Assembly (NCBI GenBank): GCA_011088215.1
Contig: JAALKD010000006.1
Span: 1-64,000 of the forward strand
DNA: 64,000 nt
Source: Sphingomonadales bacterium
GTDB taxonomy: Bacteria > Pseudomonadota > Alphaproteobacteria > Sphingomonadales > Kordiimonadaceae
Reading direction: 5' to 3'
Of the stretch, positions 62,197 through 64,000 are shown piece by piece (the first letter of the stretch is position 1; every line of letters starts with the position of its first letter). The position numbers and the translations under genes were made by a program. A model generated the notes under the pieces. That model was given only the letters and a program-made list of their open reading frames with translations. It was not told the origin of the DNA and did not search any database.

Positions 62197-62264
62197 TAAT
62201 CTAGAGGTGTCATTATGATAACTATAGGTTCATCGGTATAGCCCGAATAAGAAAGAAGAAGATC

Positions 62265-62774
62265 ATGTTCGATTTTAAAAAAGAAACAGGTGCGCAGCTT
62301 AACGATCGTTTTTTGAATCGCACCGCGTTGTCATTATTGATGTTGGCAGTTGTATATACATTGGAGGTATCTCGGTCACTCGCGGCAAACGATATCGCAG
62401 CCATAATGAACAGGGCTGGAGGCATCTTGTCATTAATATTGCTGATCAATCTTTTGCCGGTTACGATCAAGCTGATGTGGTTCAAATACAAGCGCAAGCC
62501 TGGTTGTAATGATCCCAATGGTTTCGTCGCCAGTACGTTCAAGGAAGCGGCAGTAAGAGGCTTTACCACCAGTTTTATCGCAATGCTTGTTGCGCTAGAA
62601 CTTAGTAGAGATGTCTTGTCCGTTTGGTCAGCAACTGTTTTTCTACACATCATTCTGGCTTTGACGCTTGGGGTTCTCAGTATTTCATTCCTGCTGGCCA
62701 ACCGAGAGACGGAGCCGGGTGATGATTTTGGCGACGACCTCGCTGACGAATTTGACAAGGAACCTAGCGCATGA
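62265..62774 (+). CDS. Four-helix membrane protein of the XRE module
   Basis: 169 residues. Four predicted membrane helices (about 22-38, 48-68, 95-112, 118-138) and an acidic C-terminal tail (DDFGDDLADEFDKEPSA). AGAAAGAAGAAG precedes the ATG. The stop overlaps the start of the XRE regulator (ATGA), which suggests strict coupling. It is not a known transporter class. It may sense or sequester the regulator at the membrane; this is inference. Confidence 0.75.
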   Translation: MFDFKKETGAQLNDRFLNRTALSLLMLAVVYTLEVSRSLAANDIAAIMNRAGGILSLILLINLLPVTIKLMWFKYKRKPGCNDPNGFVASTFKEAAVRGFTTSFIAMLVALELSRDVLSVWSATVFLHIILALTLGVLSISFLLANRETEPGDDFGDDLADEFDKEPSA

Positions 62775-62983
62775 GCGGCGAACTGGATAACCGGATCAGG
62801 GTTTTCCGCGCTGAGCACCGCATGAGCCAGGGCGAGCTTGCGGATGCAATCGGCGTGTCGCGCAAAACTATCAGTACTATCGAAGTTGGGCGGTTTGTGC
62901 CGTCTACGGTCATCGCCCTGAAGCTTGCGCAGTTTTTCAAGGCACCGGTTGAGGAAATATTCTCTCTTCAATCTAAAAAATGA
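62771..62983 (+). CDS. XRE-family helix-turn-helix regulator, short type
   Basis: 70 residues, a single HTH domain: IRVFRAEHRMSQGELADAIG, then VSRKTISTIEVGRFVPSTVIALKLAQFF. The family tail VEEIFSLQ is that of small YozG-like regulators. It is fully framed by membrane-protein genes and overlaps the first one by four bases. Such short XRE proteins next to membrane proteins are frequent in bacteria, but the regulated genes here are not identified; its own operon is the simplest target. Confidence 0.9.
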   Translation: MSGELDNRIRVFRAEHRMSQGELADAIGVSRKTISTIEVGRFVPSTVIALKLAQFFKAPVEEIFSLQSKK

Positions 62984-63015
62984 ACACCAAAACAAGCATC
63001 AGAAGGAGAAATGAA

Positions 63016-63240
63016 ATGACGAACAAAGCAACTACGAAACAAACCATTGGAAACGCGGTTATCTGGGCGGCGATGATGATCGCTTCGGCGCTGGTCATTC
63101 CGGATAGCAAGGCACAAACAACGATGTTGTTTCTGATGATTGCAGGTTGGATTGCAAGCAGCGGCCTTTTTGGCGGTGTGGCGCAGTCAGCGCGCGCTGA
63201 ATGTGCTGCGGTCAAGCAATTGTTCACGCGTCGCACATAG
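63016..63240 (+). CDS. Small membrane protein of the XRE module
   Basis: 74 residues from the ATG at 63016, which has AGAAGGAG 7 bases upstream; the upstream ATG at 62980 overlaps the XRE stop and is less likely. Two membrane helices (about 12-30 and 35-55), and a basic end (LFTRRT). The middle reads ALVIPDSKAQTTMLFLMIAG. A terminator hairpin follows. No family recognised. Confidence 0.7.
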   Translation: MTNKATTKQTIGNAVIWAAMMIASALVIPDSKAQTTMLFLMIAGWIASSGLFGGVAQSARAECAAVKQLFTRRT

Positions 63241-63267
63241 CAGTTTTTGTCATTCAACTGATTCAGG

Positions 63268-63291
63268 GCCGCAAGCCATAAAGCTTGCGGC
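63268..63291 (+). terminator. Hairpin terminator after the XRE module
   Basis: GCCGCAAGC-CATAAA-GCTTGCGGC, a perfect 9-bp stem, followed by TTAATTATT. The T content is moderate but the stem is strong. Confidence 0.7.
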
Positions 63292-63316
63292 TTAATTATT
63301 AGACCGTCCCACCCTA

Positions 63317-63754
63317 CTAGAAGCTGAAGGGGTCAGCCGAAGTAATCGCATCTGGCAGCCAGGTTTCATGAATGTTAAACCATACGAACGGCTGTTGCTT
63401 GCTTAAAAGCGCGGTCGAAATACGCGCGGTGTTGGACTTTTCTGAAGACTTGGCCCCGCTTTGCCACTCCTCGTAGCTGACAAGCAAAGTATCAACACCC
63501 TCGTGCACAATCTTTACGTCGCGAATGTCTATGCGAAACGCTTGGTTGTTGGAGTGTGCCTGGGCAAATCCCGCCAAAAGCGTGCTGCGGTCCAGTGTAT
63601 TTCCATCAGGGAAAGTAATATGCATATCAGAGTGTAAGCGAGCGCCGAAGTTTGCCTCCAACGCTTCTTTTTCTATGGTGCCGTTAAACCAGCGTACGAA
63701 AAAACGATGTAATTCTTCGACTTCAGCACGAACATCATTTTCCAGTATGGTCAT
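63317..63754 (-). CDS. SnoaL/NTF2-like protein
   Basis: 145 residues without a signal peptide. ELHRFFVRWFNGTIEKEALEANF opens the fold, then HITFPDGNTLDRSTLLAGFAQAH, an antiparallel sheet and a C-terminal KQQPFVWFNIHETWLPD. This is a DUF4440-type member with no known activity. It is co-directional with the peptidase gene entering from the right edge. Confidence 0.75.
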   Translation of the reverse strand: MTILENDVRAEVEELHRFFVRWFNGTIEKEALEANFGARLHSDMHITFPDGNTLDRSTLLAGFAQAHSNNQAFRIDIRDVKIVHEGVDTLLVSYEEWQSGAKSSEKSNTARISTALLSKQQPFVWFNIHETWLPDAITSADPFSF

Positions 63755-63777
63755 TCCATTGATCCACTTGTTCAGTC

Positions 63778-64000
63778 CTAGCCTGCGATGGCTTTCAGTA
63801 ACACATACCAGTGCGCCAGGTTATCATAGAACGACTGCACCAATATGCGCTCATTCAGGCCGTGCGCGAAAGTGTCATTGGGCTTGGAATAACCACCATT
63901 AACACCGTAGCTGGGGATGCCTGCTGCGCGGAAATGCATACCGTCGGTGCCGCCAGACGACATGGACGGAATGATATCCAGCCCAGGAAATTTGTTGTCG
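63778..64000 (-). CDS. M20-family peptidase, C-terminal part, cut by the window edge
   Basis: Only the last 73 or so residues are inside the window; the frame runs through base 64000. The visible part reads PSMSSGGTDGMHFRAAGIPS, then YGVNGGYSKPNDTFAHGLNE and ends LAHWYVLLKAIAG. The SGGTDGMHFR and HGLNER blocks are the late metal/substrate motifs of M20 metallopeptidases. It continues beyond the window to the right. The stop TAG is at 63778-63780, and 23 bases separate it from the NTF2-like gene, which may belong to the same or an independent unit. Confidence 0.85.
   Translation of the reverse strand, partial: DNKFPGLDIIPSMSSGGTDGMHFRAAGIPSYGVNGGYSKPNDTFAHGLNERILVQSFYDNLAHWYVLLKAIAG

Larger units (their letters stand above)
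61854..62264. other. Divergent regulatory region between cysG and the XRE module
   Basis: 411 AT-rich bases between two divergent transcription units. It contains a palindrome near cysG (61935-61953) and a plausible promoter for the right-hand unit (62168-62196). The long cysG frame through this region (to 62036) lacks support because the family starts at 61853. Confidence 0.5.

Overview
The window looks like the end of a contig from a free-living, flagellated, aerobic alphaproteobacterium. The evidence is gene order and family content: bamF-lspA-ileS, ribF next to a TIGR01459-type HAD gene, cheY-cheZ, a TipF-like degenerate EAL protein, rsmD-rluB-tadA, and a cysG-DUF2849-cysI-DUF934-cysH sulfur operon. 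An order such as Kordiimonadales, Emcibacterales or Sneathiellales is a guess; there is no rRNA or tRNA gene to test it. The first 88 bases are not biological: they are poly-C followed by a degraded copy of an Illumina adapter. I saw no insertion sequence, prophage, CRISPR array, tRNA or rRNA gene.

Layout. 0.1-11.3 kb holds conserved housekeeping genes (mutL, an ArsR-SRPBCC pair, bamF, lspA, ileS, a degenerate receiver protein, an NTF2-like protein, terC, an orphan solute-binding protein, ribF). 11.5-15.7 kb is a motility block (cheY, cheZ, a frameshifted HAD phosphatase gene, tipF-like). 15.9-19.7 kb carries small envelope or unknown proteins, including one with a histone-H1-like lysine tail. 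19.8-27.9 kb is mixed metabolism (acyl-CoA dehydrogenase, glycosyltransferase, MATE pump, two MAPEG genes around an SRPBCC gene, a di-haem cytochrome c peroxidase-like lipoprotein, a YdjM-like membrane protein). 28.1-30.1 kb is a pabB-pabC fusion broken by a frameshift.

31.0-38.3 kb is the most distinctive region. It is a TonB energy-transduction locus of the TtpC/TonB2 type: DUF3450, a long ExbB with a periplasmic coiled coil, ExbB2, ExbD, ExbD, TonB and a TPR protein. A second TonB-ExbD pair follows, without its own ExbB and behind its own operator-like inverted repeat. In total there are two TonB, three ExbD and two ExbB-type proteins.

38.4-57 kb holds a serine hydrolase, gabD, a large patatin, rsmD, rluB, tadA, mscS, a class IV aminotransferase, an MFS transporter, a MEST-like hydrolase, thrC, an M14 peptidase, a second orphan solute-binding protein and a LysR regulator. 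57.1-61.9 kb is the assimilatory sulfur operon on the minus strand, with a 19-bp palindrome upstream; its sulfite reductase lacks one expected cluster cysteine. 62.2-63.3 kb is a small XRE regulator module between two membrane proteins. The window closes with an NTF2-like gene and the C-terminus of an M20-type peptidase.

Limits: all family calls are by eye from motifs and architecture. Two genes are frameshifted and the contig edge is contaminated, so some oddities may be assembly errors. The operators and promoters are predictions from sequence symmetry and spacing only.
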